A DNA stretch of 64,000 bases. Source: Acidobacteriota bacterium (GTDB lineage Bacteria; Acidobacteriota; Terriglobia; Terriglobales; Acidobacteriaceae). Where the stretch lies: positions 26,024 to 90,023 of the forward strand of contig JAKBHH010000003.1 of assembly GCA_021836865.1 (NCBI GenBank), given 5' to 3'. Both the position numbers and the translations under genes were made by a program. Shown here one piece after another: positions 49,585 to 58,921 of this stretch. The notes under the pieces were generated by a model that did no database searches, was not told the DNA's origin, and saw only the letters and a program-made list of their open reading frames with translations. How positions within the stretch are numbered: the first letter of the stretch is position 1; every line of letters begins with the position of its first letter.

Positions 49585-50613
49585 ATGAACGACATAACGC
49601 GGGGCGGAGCGGAGGGCGAGGTTTTTGACTTGCTCGTTGTGGGTGCGGGGCCGACAGGGCTGGCGTGCGCGATTGAGGCGCAAAAGGCGGGCTTCAAGGC
49701 GGTGCTGGTGGACAAGGGCTGCATCTGCAACTCGCTCTTCCATTACCCGTCGCACATGACATTTTTCACAACCTCGGAATTGCTGGAGATTGGCGACATT
49801 CCCTTTCCCAGTCCGAATGCGAAGCCTACGCGCAATGAGGCCTTGCAGTACTACCGGCAGGTGGCAGCGCACTACAAGCTGGACGTACGGCAATTTCTTC
49901 GCGTAGAGGGGGTGACGGGCTCGGATGGCGACTTCGCGGTACATATGGTGGACCGGTTTGCGCGCCATAGCGAATTGAAGGCCCGAAAGCTCGCGATTGC
50001 CACCGGCTACTATGATTTGCCCAACATGATGGGGATTCCGGGCGAGAATCTGAGCAAGGTGCATCACTACTACGACGATCCGCACCCCTATTTTGGGCTG
50101 GATGTCGCGGTCGTGGGCGGCAAGAATTCGGCGGCGATTGCGGCGCTGGAACTGTGGCGTCATGGAGCCCGAGTGACGCTGGTGCATCGCGACCCGGAGC
50201 TGCATCGGCATGTGAAGTACTGGATCAAGCCGGACATTGAAAACCGCATCAAGGCAGGCGAGATCAAGGCGTACTTCAACTCGCACCTGGCGGAAGTGAC
50301 ACCGGACTCCGTGGTTCTGAAGACCCCGGATGGCATCAAATCACTGAAGAACGACTTTGTGTTTGCCATGACGGGCTATCATCCCGACTTCGCATTTCTT
50401 GAGGGCCTGGGTGTGCACTCTGAAGGGGCAGACAAGTTGCCCGTCTATAACCCTGAGACCCTGGAAAGCAATGTGCCGGGGATCTATCTGGCTGGTGTGA
50501 TTGTGGCGGGCTCGCGAACGAATGAGATTTTCATTGAGAATGGGCGGTTTCACGGACGGCAGATCGCGCGCGGGCTGGCTGTGGCGTTGGCGTCAGGTGG
50601 GCAGAGCGTATAG
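49585..50613 (+). CDS. YpdA-like FAD/NAD(P)-binding oxidoreductase
   Basis: 'FDLLVVGAGPTGLACAIEAQKAGF', 'VAVVGGKNSAAIAALELWRHGARVTLVHR', 'FVFAMTGYHPD'. Confidence 0.9.
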   Translation: MNDITRGGAEGEVFDLLVVGAGPTGLACAIEAQKAGFKAVLVDKGCICNSLFHYPSHMTFFTTSELLEIGDIPFPSPNAKPTRNEALQYYRQVAAHYKLDVRQFLRVEGVTGSDGDFAVHMVDRFARHSELKARKLAIATGYYDLPNMMGIPGENLSKVHHYYDDPHPYFGLDVAVVGGKNSAAIAALELWRHGARVTLVHRDPELHRHVKYWIKPDIENRIKAGEIKAYFNSHLAEVTPDSVVLKTPDGIKSLKNDFVFAMTGYHPDFAFLEGLGVHSEGADKLPVYNPETLESNVPGIYLAGVIVAGSRTNEIFIENGRFHGRQIARGLAVALASGGQSV

Positions 50614-50670
50614 GGCGAGGCGCGACGGATTTTTGGACTGAGGCGTGCGAGGGGTCGGGAGGTTGTCAAG

Positions 50671-52551
50671 GTGCGAATGCGACTTTGGCCGAGGTCGATA
50701 CGCTGGCAGATGCTGGCTGGACTGGTGCTGTTGGAAGCCCTGTCGATTGGCCTGTTCGCAGTGTTGCTGATTCACCGGCAGGCGCGCGAGGTGCATGAGC
50801 GTGCGCGACTGAGGCTCGGGCATCAGGCGACTTCCATGGCCCTGCAGGCACGGGAAGCGCTGCGGCAGGAGCGGCCGGGCTGGGTGGGGCTTTCGGTCAC
50901 GATGATGGGCGAGACGCCGGGCGTGGCGCGCGCGATCGTCACGGACGCGGTGGGCAACGTGCTGTTTGCGAGCGCGGGCGAGGCCGAGGAGATGCGGCTG
51001 GACTCCGCCGAGCGCGCGGAGATTCCCTTGAGGAACCCCCGCGAGGCGACGGTGTTTACGTTTGCCGGTAACCGGATGGAGAGCGTGGACGCAATCTATA
51101 CGGGAAGCGACCTGCGCGGCTATGCGTGGGTGGAGACGGACCGGGCATGGGACTACGAGCAACTGAACACCATTGAACGGGGTACGGTGATCTTTGGGAT
51201 CACCTGGATTGTGGCGTCTGTACTGCTCGTGTTGCTGGTCGCGAGGGCGATTTCACGGCCGTTGGCGGTTCTGCACCGCGGGACGCGCGCGCTGATGGAT
51301 GCGCCGGACAGCGGTAGAAACTTTCCGCTCCCGGTGACGGTACATAACGAGTTTGGCGACCTGATTGAGGCGTTCAACCGGATGGTGGCCTCGATCAAGG
51401 AGCAGCGCGCCGGCCTCAACAACACGCTTTCCCTGCTGGACTCGATGCTGGCAAATGCGCCGATCGGGCTGGCGTTTTTTGATCGCAGTTGCCGGTTTGT
51501 ACGGGTGAACGATGTATTTGCAGGGATGACGGGCGTGCCGCTGAACAGCCACCTGGGCCGCACGCTGCCTGAGCTGGTGCCTGTACCGGTGGCGCAACAG
51601 CTGGAAGAGGCTGTGCAGCGGGTCTTTGTCGCCGGCGAGCCGGTGCGCGATGTGGAGCTGAGTGGGAAGCGCGGACGGCTGAACCTTCCATGGACTTGGC
51701 TGGTGAGTGCCTACCCGGTGCGCACGCAACCCGATGAGGTGCGCTGGGCAGGCGTGATTGTGCTGGATGCAACCGAGCGCAAGCGGGGAGAGGAGGCGCT
51801 GCGAAGGACTGAGAAGCTGGCGGCGACGGGAAGGTTGGCGGCCTCGATTGCACATGAGATCAACAATCCACTGGAAGCGGTGACGAACCTGCTGTTTATG
51901 CTGAAGAACTATTGCAACCTGGAGGCTCCTGCGCTGGAATATGCCGCGATGGCGGAGCACGAGGTGAAGCGGATCGCGGAGATTACCCAGCAGACGCTCC
52001 GGTTTTACCGTCAATCGACGCTGCCGGCACGCGCCAGCATGAGTGAGCTTCTGGATTCGATTCTGAATCTCTACCATGTGCGGCTGAATACGCTCGGGAT
52101 TACGCTGGTGCGGAAGTACGATCCGGCGCTGGACCTCTACTGCTTTGCGGGCGAGGTGCGGCAGGTGATTGCCAATCTGCTGGTGAACGCAATGGATGCG
52201 ATGCCGGGCGGGGGCATGCTGACGGTGCGTGCGCGGCGCTCGCGGCACTGGACGGCGCCAAGGCAGGAAGGGGTTCGGATCACGATCGCCGACACGGGGT
52301 CCGGCATGGATGCCGAGGTGCGGGCGCGGATCTTCGAGGCGTTTTTTACAACCAAGGATGTGACCGGCACAGGGCTTGGTTTGTGGGTAAGTCACGAGAT
52401 CATCCTGAAGCATCGTGGGCTGGTGCATGTGCGCAGCCGTACGTCCGAGGGCGGAAAGCCGTCAGGGACGGTATTCCAGTTGTTCTTTCCGGACCACCAG
52501 GACCTGTCGGTGCAGCCGGCGCAACCGGCGGTGGTACAGGCAGCGGGTTGA
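50671..52551 (+). CDS. Membrane sensor histidine kinase (HAMP-PAS-HisKA-HATPase)
   Basis: N-terminal TM, 'AISRPLAVLHRGTRAL' HAMP, 'ATGRLAASIAHEINNPLEAVTNLLFML' H-box, 'GTGLGLWVSHEI'; GTG start. Confidence 0.93.
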   Translation: MRMRLWPRSIRWQMLAGLVLLEALSIGLFAVLLIHRQAREVHERARLRLGHQATSMALQAREALRQERPGWVGLSVTMMGETPGVARAIVTDAVGNVLFASAGEAEEMRLDSAERAEIPLRNPREATVFTFAGNRMESVDAIYTGSDLRGYAWVETDRAWDYEQLNTIERGTVIFGITWIVASVLLVLLVARAISRPLAVLHRGTRALMDAPDSGRNFPLPVTVHNEFGDLIEAFNRMVASIKEQRAGLNNTLSLLDSMLANAPIGLAFFDRSCRFVRVNDVFAGMTGVPLNSHLGRTLPELVPVPVAQQLEEAVQRVFVAGEPVRDVELSGKRGRLNLPWTWLVSAYPVRTQPDEVRWAGVIVLDATERKRGEEALRRTEKLAATGRLAASIAHEINNPLEAVTNLLFMLKNYCNLEAPALEYAAMAEHEVKRIAEITQQTLRFYRQSTLPARASMSELLDSILNLYHVRLNTLGITLVRKYDPALDLYCFAGEVRQVIANLLVNAMDAMPGGGMLTVRARRSRHWTAPRQEGVRITIADTGSGMDAEVRARIFEAFFTTKDVTGTGLGLWVSHEIILKHRGLVHVRSRTSEGGKPSGTVFQLFFPDHQDLSVQPAQPAVVQAAG

Positions 52552-52670
52552 ACCGGGTGGTACGCCGCGGAACTTTTTCAGGCGGGGAGGGTTAGAAAGA
52601 GCAACCGGCTTTGCCGAGGCTCGTCTAAAGAGTGGTAGAGCCGGGAAAAGCACCCAGGAGTGAGAGAGCG

Positions 52671-54074
52671 ATGAATCGGGCGGTGTGGCAGCGAATCTTT
52701 CCGCAAATTCTGGCGTGGACCGCTTTGTTTGTTCTTTGCACGGCGCTGGCGTTGGCCCAGAGCGCTGCACCGGCCGGCGGGCAGCGCACCGACGGGCAGA
52801 TCGAAATGGACGTGGTTCATGCCCTGGATGGCTCGCAGCCGCTGAAGAATGATCTGATTACGGCAGCGACGATCCAGGGCGAAGTGACGCTGTCTGGGAC
52901 GGTGGCGCTGGAGTCGTCAAAGACGCTGGCCGAACAGATTGTGAAGGGTGTGGCGGGCGTGACGGCAGTGCATGACAACCTGAGGGTGGGCAACCCGGCG
53001 AACGATCCGAATGCACAGAACGGTCCGTTGGTGGATTCGAACGATGCAAGCGCCCCGGATACGGGGAATCCAGCACCGTATGCGTCGAGCGAGCCGCAGG
53101 TGACGAATCCTGGTTATCAGCGGCAGAGTCCAGCTCCGCAGTATGGGCAGAACCCGCCGCCTAACTCTGCCCAGAATGGGTATCCCAATAACGGGCCGAG
53201 TCAAGGTCCGAATTACGGCCAGAATCCGGCGTATGGTCAGAATCCAAATTACGGGTATGGGCAGAACCGGTATCCAGGTTACGGACAGAATGGATATTCG
53301 GGCTATGGGCAAAACGGGTACGGCCAACAGCCTTATCGTCAACAGTATGCGCCGCAGCGGCCGCAGTATCAGATTCCCAGCGGTCCTGTGACGGTAGCGG
53401 CGGGCACGCTGATTGAGGTGCGGACGAGCGAGGCGGTCAGCAGCAAGCACGCGACCGAAGGCACGCCGGTGGAGTTCACGGTGATTCGCGATGTAACGGC
53501 GGGTGGTGCGCTGGCGATACCGCGGGGCGCGACGGTGCACGGGGTGGTGACCGCGGTGCGGCAGGCGGGGCAGCTTTCGGGCAGTCCGGAGCTGGCGCTG
53601 CGGCTGACCTCGCTCGACCTGGGAGGGCGAACCTACCCTCTTGACTCCGATCTTTTCAGAGTGAAAGGCCCAAGCAAGACGGGGCGCACGGTTGGGAATG
53701 TGGTGGGTGGCACGCTGGTGGGCGCACTGATCGGCGGGGTCGCCGGCGGCGGTGGCGGGGCGGCAATCGGCGCGGTGGCGGGCGGTACGGTGGGTACGGC
53801 GGCATCCGCCGCGGAGCACGGACCGAATGCGTGGATTCCGTCCGAGGCGCTGGTGACGTTCCATCTGGCAGGGCCGGTGACAGTCAACCCGGTGACCCAA
53901 CAAGAGGCGAACCGGCTGGCAGAGGGGCTGAACCAGGGTGGCCCGAGGCTGCAGCAGCGGGGCGCATATGCGCAGCCATACGGGTATGTAACTCCTTACT
54001 ATTACCCCTATGGCTATGCGCCGGTTTACTATCGGCCGTATTACTACACAGGCGGCTTCTACTACTGGCGCTAA
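52671..54074 (+). CDS. BON-domain protein with Tyr/Gly/Gln/Asn/Pro-rich repeats and Gly-rich hydrophobic segment
   Basis: BON 'DGQIEMDVVHALDGSQPLKNDLITAATIQGEVTLSGTVALESSKTLAEQIVKGVAGVTAVHDNLRV'; then GYGQN-type repeats; 'GGTLVGALIGGVAGGGGGAAIGAVAGG'. Confidence 0.88.
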   Translation: MNRAVWQRIFPQILAWTALFVLCTALALAQSAAPAGGQRTDGQIEMDVVHALDGSQPLKNDLITAATIQGEVTLSGTVALESSKTLAEQIVKGVAGVTAVHDNLRVGNPANDPNAQNGPLVDSNDASAPDTGNPAPYASSEPQVTNPGYQRQSPAPQYGQNPPPNSAQNGYPNNGPSQGPNYGQNPAYGQNPNYGYGQNRYPGYGQNGYSGYGQNGYGQQPYRQQYAPQRPQYQIPSGPVTVAAGTLIEVRTSEAVSSKHATEGTPVEFTVIRDVTAGGALAIPRGATVHGVVTAVRQAGQLSGSPELALRLTSLDLGGRTYPLDSDLFRVKGPSKTGRTVGNVVGGTLVGALIGGVAGGGGGAAIGAVAGGTVGTAASAAEHGPNAWIPSEALVTFHLAGPVTVNPVTQQEANRLAEGLNQGGPRLQQRGAYAQPYGYVTPYYYPYGYAPVYYRPYYYTGGFYYWR

Positions 54075-54333
54075 GGCGGTGCGGCAGGCCGCAACCTGCT
54101 GGGCGGCCGTTGATCGAGCAGAGCACATGCCTTTGCTTTGGGCAGATGGCGGGGCGGTGAAAGGTCTTTGGCCTGAGAGTCTGCGTTGTGCAGTTCGTCT
54201 ATAATTGAGGGGATCGCATCGAGCGAGAACTTCGCAATCGTGGAGAGCGTCAGTTCCCGAGCCGGCATTGTGTGCCGGCTGGACAGCTGGCAATCCACGC
54301 CGCGCATAGAGAGTTGAAGGCTCAAGTCCATCC

Positions 54334-56307
54334 ATGATTCGTTTCCTGCAAAAAGACAATCGCCTGACGAAGGCACTGTTTGTCGTCATCATCGCCGCCG
54401 CATCGGTGTCGATGGTGGTTTACCTGATCCCCGGACTGACGGGGATGGGCGCCAGTTCCTCGGACACGTTCGCGGTGGTGTATCCGCACTGGTACAGCCG
54501 CTTTCTTTCAACGGGCGACGCAATCAGTCAGCAGAAGGTTGAGCAGCTGGCGACGGAGCGGGTGCAGCAGCAGTATCCGCAGTATGCCAGCAATCCAATG
54601 ATTTTGAGCCTGATTGAGCCGCAGGTGGGTCAGCAACTGGTGCAGCAGCAGATCATGCTGGACGAGGCGGAAAGACTGGGCATTTATGCCGACAGCAACG
54701 ACGTGCGGCAGTATCTTGAGACGGGAGCGCCGGCCACAGTGTTGTTCCCGAACGGGAAATTTGTCGGCGATCAGCAGTATGCCGCGATCATTGCCAGCCG
54801 CTTCAACATCTCCGTCGAGGAGTTTGAGAAGAGCGTCCGGCAGGACATCATCGTTCGCCGCCTGGAGGCGCTGATAACGGCGGGTGTGACGGTGAGCGAC
54901 CAGGAAGTGCGCGCTGCTTACCGCAAGAGCAATGTAAAAATCAAGTTTGACTATGCGGTGCTCTCAGCCGATGACCTGCAGAAGCAGATCAATCCGACAG
55001 ATGCAGAACTGGAAGCATTCTTCAAGAAGAACGCCGCGCGGTATGCTCACGCGGTGCCGGAAGGGCGCACGATAACCTACTTTGCATTCAGTGCGGACCA
55101 GGTGCCGGGCGGAGTTCCTCAGCCGACGCAGCAGGATATTCAGCAGTACTACACGGCGCACCAGTCCGAGTACACGATGCCGGAGCAGGCGCGGGCGCGT
55201 CACATCCTGATCAAGGTAAATCCCGGCGCGGATGCGAAGACGGATGCGGCGGCGAAGGCGAAGGCCGAAAGCATTTTGAAGCAGATTCAGGGCGGCGCAA
55301 GCTTTGCCGAGCTGGCTAAGAAGTACTCAGACGACCCCGGCAGCAAGGACTCGGGCGGCGAACTCGGCTTCGCGCAGCGCGGGCGGATGGTGCCGGAGTT
55401 TGACCAGGCGATCTTTGCGCAGCCGATTGGCCAGTACGCGATTGTGAAGACGCAGTACGGTTACCACATTGTTCAGGTGGAAGAGCGACAGGCCGCACAC
55501 ACGCAGCCTCTAAGCGAAGTGGCGCCGACGATCCAGGCGACGCTGGTGCGCGAGAAGTCGGCTGCGGCGCAGGAGAACTATGCACGGACGCTTACCTCAG
55601 AGGCAATCAAGAGCGGCCTGCAGAAGACGGCCGAGGCGCATCACCTGCAACTGGTGACGACGCCGCCGATCAATGAACAAGGGGTGATCGCCGCGTTGCC
55701 GGACAGCTCGCAACTGCTGGCGAAGGCCTTCCAGTCCAAGCAGGGCGACCCGGCGCAGTATGCGACTACGGGCGAAGGCTATGCGGTGTTCCAGGTGACG
55801 GGAGTGTCGGCCGCCCATGCGCCGACGTTTGCGGACTGGAAGAGCCATGTGCTGGATGACTATCGGAGCGAGCAACTGCCGAGCTTGCTGGCGCAGAAGA
55901 CCGCCGAGCTGGCGGCAAAGGCAAAAGCCGAAAACGACCTGGCGAAGGCTGCTAAAGAGATGGGCGCGCAAGTAAAGACTAGCGACGAGGTGAAGGAGGC
56001 CGACCAGGTGCCCGATATCGGCGCACTGGGCCAGGTAGCTCCGCAACTGTTTGATTTGGCGCCGGGCGCGATCAGCGGGCCGATCAACGCGGGTCGCACG
56101 GGCGTGGTGGCCAGGCTGGTGGACAAGCAGGAGCCGACGGCTGCTGAGATCCAGCAGAGCTTTGACCAGATGCGCGACCAGATGCTTGAGCAGCGCCGCA
56201 ACGACGCCTTCCAGGTATTTGCCAGCGATGTGATCAACAGCTACAAGAAGCGCAAGCTGGTGCAGATCAACGCCAAGCCACAGTCGCCGATGATGCCCGG
56301 CCAGTAG
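54334..56307 (+). CDS. Membrane-anchored PpiD/SurA-like peptidyl-prolyl isomerase
   Basis: N-terminal TM; parvulin domain 'ARARHILIKVNPGAD…FAELAKKYSDDPGSKDSGGELGFAQRGRMVPEFDQAIF'. Confidence 0.94.
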   Translation: MIRFLQKDNRLTKALFVVIIAAASVSMVVYLIPGLTGMGASSSDTFAVVYPHWYSRFLSTGDAISQQKVEQLATERVQQQYPQYASNPMILSLIEPQVGQQLVQQQIMLDEAERLGIYADSNDVRQYLETGAPATVLFPNGKFVGDQQYAAIIASRFNISVEEFEKSVRQDIIVRRLEALITAGVTVSDQEVRAAYRKSNVKIKFDYAVLSADDLQKQINPTDAELEAFFKKNAARYAHAVPEGRTITYFAFSADQVPGGVPQPTQQDIQQYYTAHQSEYTMPEQARARHILIKVNPGADAKTDAAAKAKAESILKQIQGGASFAELAKKYSDDPGSKDSGGELGFAQRGRMVPEFDQAIFAQPIGQYAIVKTQYGYHIVQVEERQAAHTQPLSEVAPTIQATLVREKSAAAQENYARTLTSEAIKSGLQKTAEAHHLQLVTTPPINEQGVIAALPDSSQLLAKAFQSKQGDPAQYATTGEGYAVFQVTGVSAAHAPTFADWKSHVLDDYRSEQLPSLLAQKTAELAAKAKAENDLAKAAKEMGAQVKTSDEVKEADQVPDIGALGQVAPQLFDLAPGAISGPINAGRTGVVARLVDKQEPTAAEIQQSFDQMRDQMLEQRRNDAFQVFASDVINSYKKRKLVQINAKPQSPMMPGQ

Positions 56308-56333
56308 GCAGGCATTTTTGTGAGCAGTTCAAG

Positions 56334-56366
56334 GCCCCGCGATCCATGGAGATTGCGGGGCTTTTT
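56334..56366 (+). terminator. Rho-independent terminator after the PPIase gene
   Basis: GCCCCGC-N14-GCGGGGC followed by TTTTT. Confidence 0.85.
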
Positions 56367-56435
56367 CAGGCTGGAAATGTCCGCCGGATCGCGATCGCCA
56401 TCTGGCACAATTAGGACTACGGAGAAGAGGCTGAA

Positions 56436-57992
56436 ATGCATTTTGAACGTTCCTCCGGGGTTTTGCTTCACATCAGCTCGCTGTCATCGTATGGCGGGAT
56501 CGGCGATCTTGGGCAGGCGGCCCATGCGTTTTTGAGTTTTATGGCGGCGGCCAAACAGCATGTGTGGCAGGTGCTTCCTCTGTCCCCCACGGGCTATGGC
56601 AACTCGCCGTATGCGTCGTCATCGGCATTTGCGGGCAATCCTTACCTGATCAGTCTGGAAATGCTGGTGGACTGGGGCTGGATTGCGGGGGAGCGGATTG
56701 CGGGGCTTGCGGGATGCGGCGGAAATGTGGATTTTGGCGAGATAGAGCGGCGCAAGCTGCCGTTGCTTGATGAGGCTGCGGGGAATTTTCTCGACCTCGG
56801 GCCCAAGCAGCCGCAGTTTGCCGAGCATTGGGCTGCGTTTGAGCAATTCTGCCGCGACGAGCACGGCTGGCTGGACGATTACGCGTTGTATGCGGTTCTG
56901 CGGAGGCGGTTCAATACAGGAGCGTGGACCGAGTGGCCGGAAGGCTTGATGCGGCGTACTCCGCAGGCGCTTGCTGAGGCCGCCGCAGAGCACGGCAGGG
57001 CAATTGCGCAGGAGCAGGTGTTGCAGTTTGCCTTTGCCGTGCAGTGGAGCCTGCTGCGCGAGGCCGCGGCGCAGAAGGGAATTCGCATTCTGGGCGATGT
57101 GGCCATTTTTGTGAATATGGACTCGGCGGATGTGTGGGTGCATCCGGCGATTTTTGATCTGGATGAGAATCTTAAGCCCGTGCGGGTTGCCGGAGTGCCA
57201 CCGGATTACTTTTCACCGACGGGGCAGCGGTGGGGCAACCCGCTGTATCGCTGGGACGTGCTGGAGATGCGGGATTTTGACTGGTGGGTCGAGCGGATTC
57301 GACGGGCCTGCCATCTGTATGACATCGTGCGACTGGATCACTTCCGCGGTTTCGAGGCGTACTGGTCGATTTCCGCAAGCGAGGAGACGGCGGTGAACGG
57401 GGAGTGGGTAAAGGCTCCGGGTCTGGCGTTGTTCCGCGCGCTGGAGGCGGCGCTGGGTCCGCTGCCTCTGGTGGCTGAGGATCTGGGGGTGATTACGCCT
57501 GAGGTGGATGCCCTGCGGCTGAAACTGGGCATGCCGGGTATGAAGGTAATCCAGTTCGGCTTTGGCAACGCCTCGGCGCACATGCACCTGCCGCACCAGT
57601 TTGCACCGGCGACGCTGGCCTATACCGGCACGCACGACAACGACACTACGCAGGGATGGTGGAGCACGGCGGGGGAGGCGGAGCGCGCCGAGGTGGAGGC
57701 CTATGTGGGGCCGGTGCATGACAGGCCAGTGCGGCCCCTGCTGCGTGCGGTGCAGGCGAGCGCGGCGCAGATGGCGATGGCGCCAGCGCAGGACCTGCTG
57801 GAGCTTGGGTCAGAGGCGCGCATGAACACGCCGGCGGTATCGGCGGGTAACTGGAGTTGGCGTGCGCCGGAGGGCTGCTGGTCGCCGGAACTGGCAGCGG
57901 AACTGGCTTCGCTCGCGAAGGTGACGGACCGGGACAACGATCCTTTTGGCCTCGCGCCAGTCATTACGGAAGAGTCGAACAACAGCCAGTGA
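56436..57992 (+). CDS. malQ: 4-alpha-glucanotransferase
   Basis: 'SSGVLLHISSLSSYGGIGDLG', 'QVLPLSPTGYGNSPYASSSAFAGNPYLISLE', 'RLDHFRGFEAYW', 'TGTHDNDTTQGWW'. Confidence 0.97.
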   Translation: MHFERSSGVLLHISSLSSYGGIGDLGQAAHAFLSFMAAAKQHVWQVLPLSPTGYGNSPYASSSAFAGNPYLISLEMLVDWGWIAGERIAGLAGCGGNVDFGEIERRKLPLLDEAAGNFLDLGPKQPQFAEHWAAFEQFCRDEHGWLDDYALYAVLRRRFNTGAWTEWPEGLMRRTPQALAEAAAEHGRAIAQEQVLQFAFAVQWSLLREAAAQKGIRILGDVAIFVNMDSADVWVHPAIFDLDENLKPVRVAGVPPDYFSPTGQRWGNPLYRWDVLEMRDFDWWVERIRRACHLYDIVRLDHFRGFEAYWSISASEETAVNGEWVKAPGLALFRALEAALGPLPLVAEDLGVITPEVDALRLKLGMPGMKVIQFGFGNASAHMHLPHQFAPATLAYTGTHDNDTTQGWWSTAGEAERAEVEAYVGPVHDRPVRPLLRAVQASAAQMAMAPAQDLLELGSEARMNTPAVSAGNWSWRAPEGCWSPELAAELASLAKVTDRDNDPFGLAPVITEESNNSQ

Positions 57993-58123
57993 AGCGTCGC
58001 CGGGACGTGGTGGAACACAGGCGACTGCGGGCGAAGCGACCGACTGGCACGATTTAATTCCGCAGAGCGAGCAGGTGGACGGAGATTCGTGTCCTTCGCC
58101 AATTCTTGTTATTCTTGCCGCAC

Positions 58124-58921
58124 ATGGAAAGCGCGGCGATACAAACTTACGGCCTGACGCGGCGCTTTGGCGACCTCACTGCTGTGGATGATGTGACGCT
58201 GACTGTGTCGCAGGGGCAGTTTTTCGGGTTTCTTGGGCCCAACGGAGCAGGAAAGTCGACGACCATCAAGATGTTGACAGGCCTGCTGGAGCCGACGACG
58301 GGCAGCATCGAAATTCTTGGCCGGCGATTCTGGTCGGGCGCACTGGAGCTGAAGGGGCAGATCGGTGTGGTGCCGGAAGGGATGGCGCTGCTGGGCCGAC
58401 TGACGGCGTCGGAGTATCTGCACTTTGTGGGCCGCATGTATGGGCTGGACCGAAAGACCACCAGCCAGCGCACGGAAGAGCTTCTTGAGTTTATGGATCT
58501 GGCCCATGAGCACAAGAAACTGGTGACCGATTTCTCCCACGGAATGCAGAAGAAGCTCGCACTGGCGGCGGCAGTGATTCATGCGCCGAAGGTGTTGTTT
58601 CTCGATGAGCCGTTCGAGGGCGTGGACGCGATTGCCGCGGGGATGCTGAAGGCGCTGCTGCAGGGGATGATCCAGCGTGGCGCGACGATCTTCCTCACAA
58701 CCCATGTGCTGGAGATTGTGGAGCGGCTGTGCAGCCATGTGGCGATTATTCACCACGGGAAGCTTGTGGCCAATGGATCCCTCGCTGACCTGCGCGCGGG
58801 AGTGGTTTCGAAACTGCCGGGCGAGGAAGGCAGCCGGACGCTGACGCTCGAAGAGATTTTTCTCTCCACTGTTGGCGCAGATAGCGGTGGGGTCGCGCAG
58901 GAGTTGTCATGGCTGGCGTGA
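58124..58921 (+). CDS. ABC transporter ATP-binding protein (ABC-2 type)
   Basis: 'FLGPNGAGKSTTIKMLTGLLEPTTGSIEILG', 'VLFLDEPFEGVDAIA'. Confidence 0.95.
   Translation: MESAAIQTYGLTRRFGDLTAVDDVTLTVSQGQFFGFLGPNGAGKSTTIKMLTGLLEPTTGSIEILGRRFWSGALELKGQIGVVPEGMALLGRLTASEYLHFVGRMYGLDRKTTSQRTEELLEFMDLAHEHKKLVTDFSHGMQKKLALAAAVIHAPKVLFLDEPFEGVDAIAAGMLKALLQGMIQRGATIFLTTHVLEIVERLCSHVAIIHHGKLVANGSLADLRAGVVSKLPGEEGSRTLTLEEIFLSTVGADSGGVAQELSWLA

Noticed and set aside
51253-52428. 391-aa minus-strand ORF antisense to the histidine kinase
   Set aside because: Shadow ORF; the sense strand has full HisKA/HATPase motifs
52917-54392. 491-aa minus-strand ORF antisense to the BON-domain gene
   Set aside because: Arg/Ile/Pro-rich shadow of the GYGQN repeats; the plus strand has a signal peptide and BON domain
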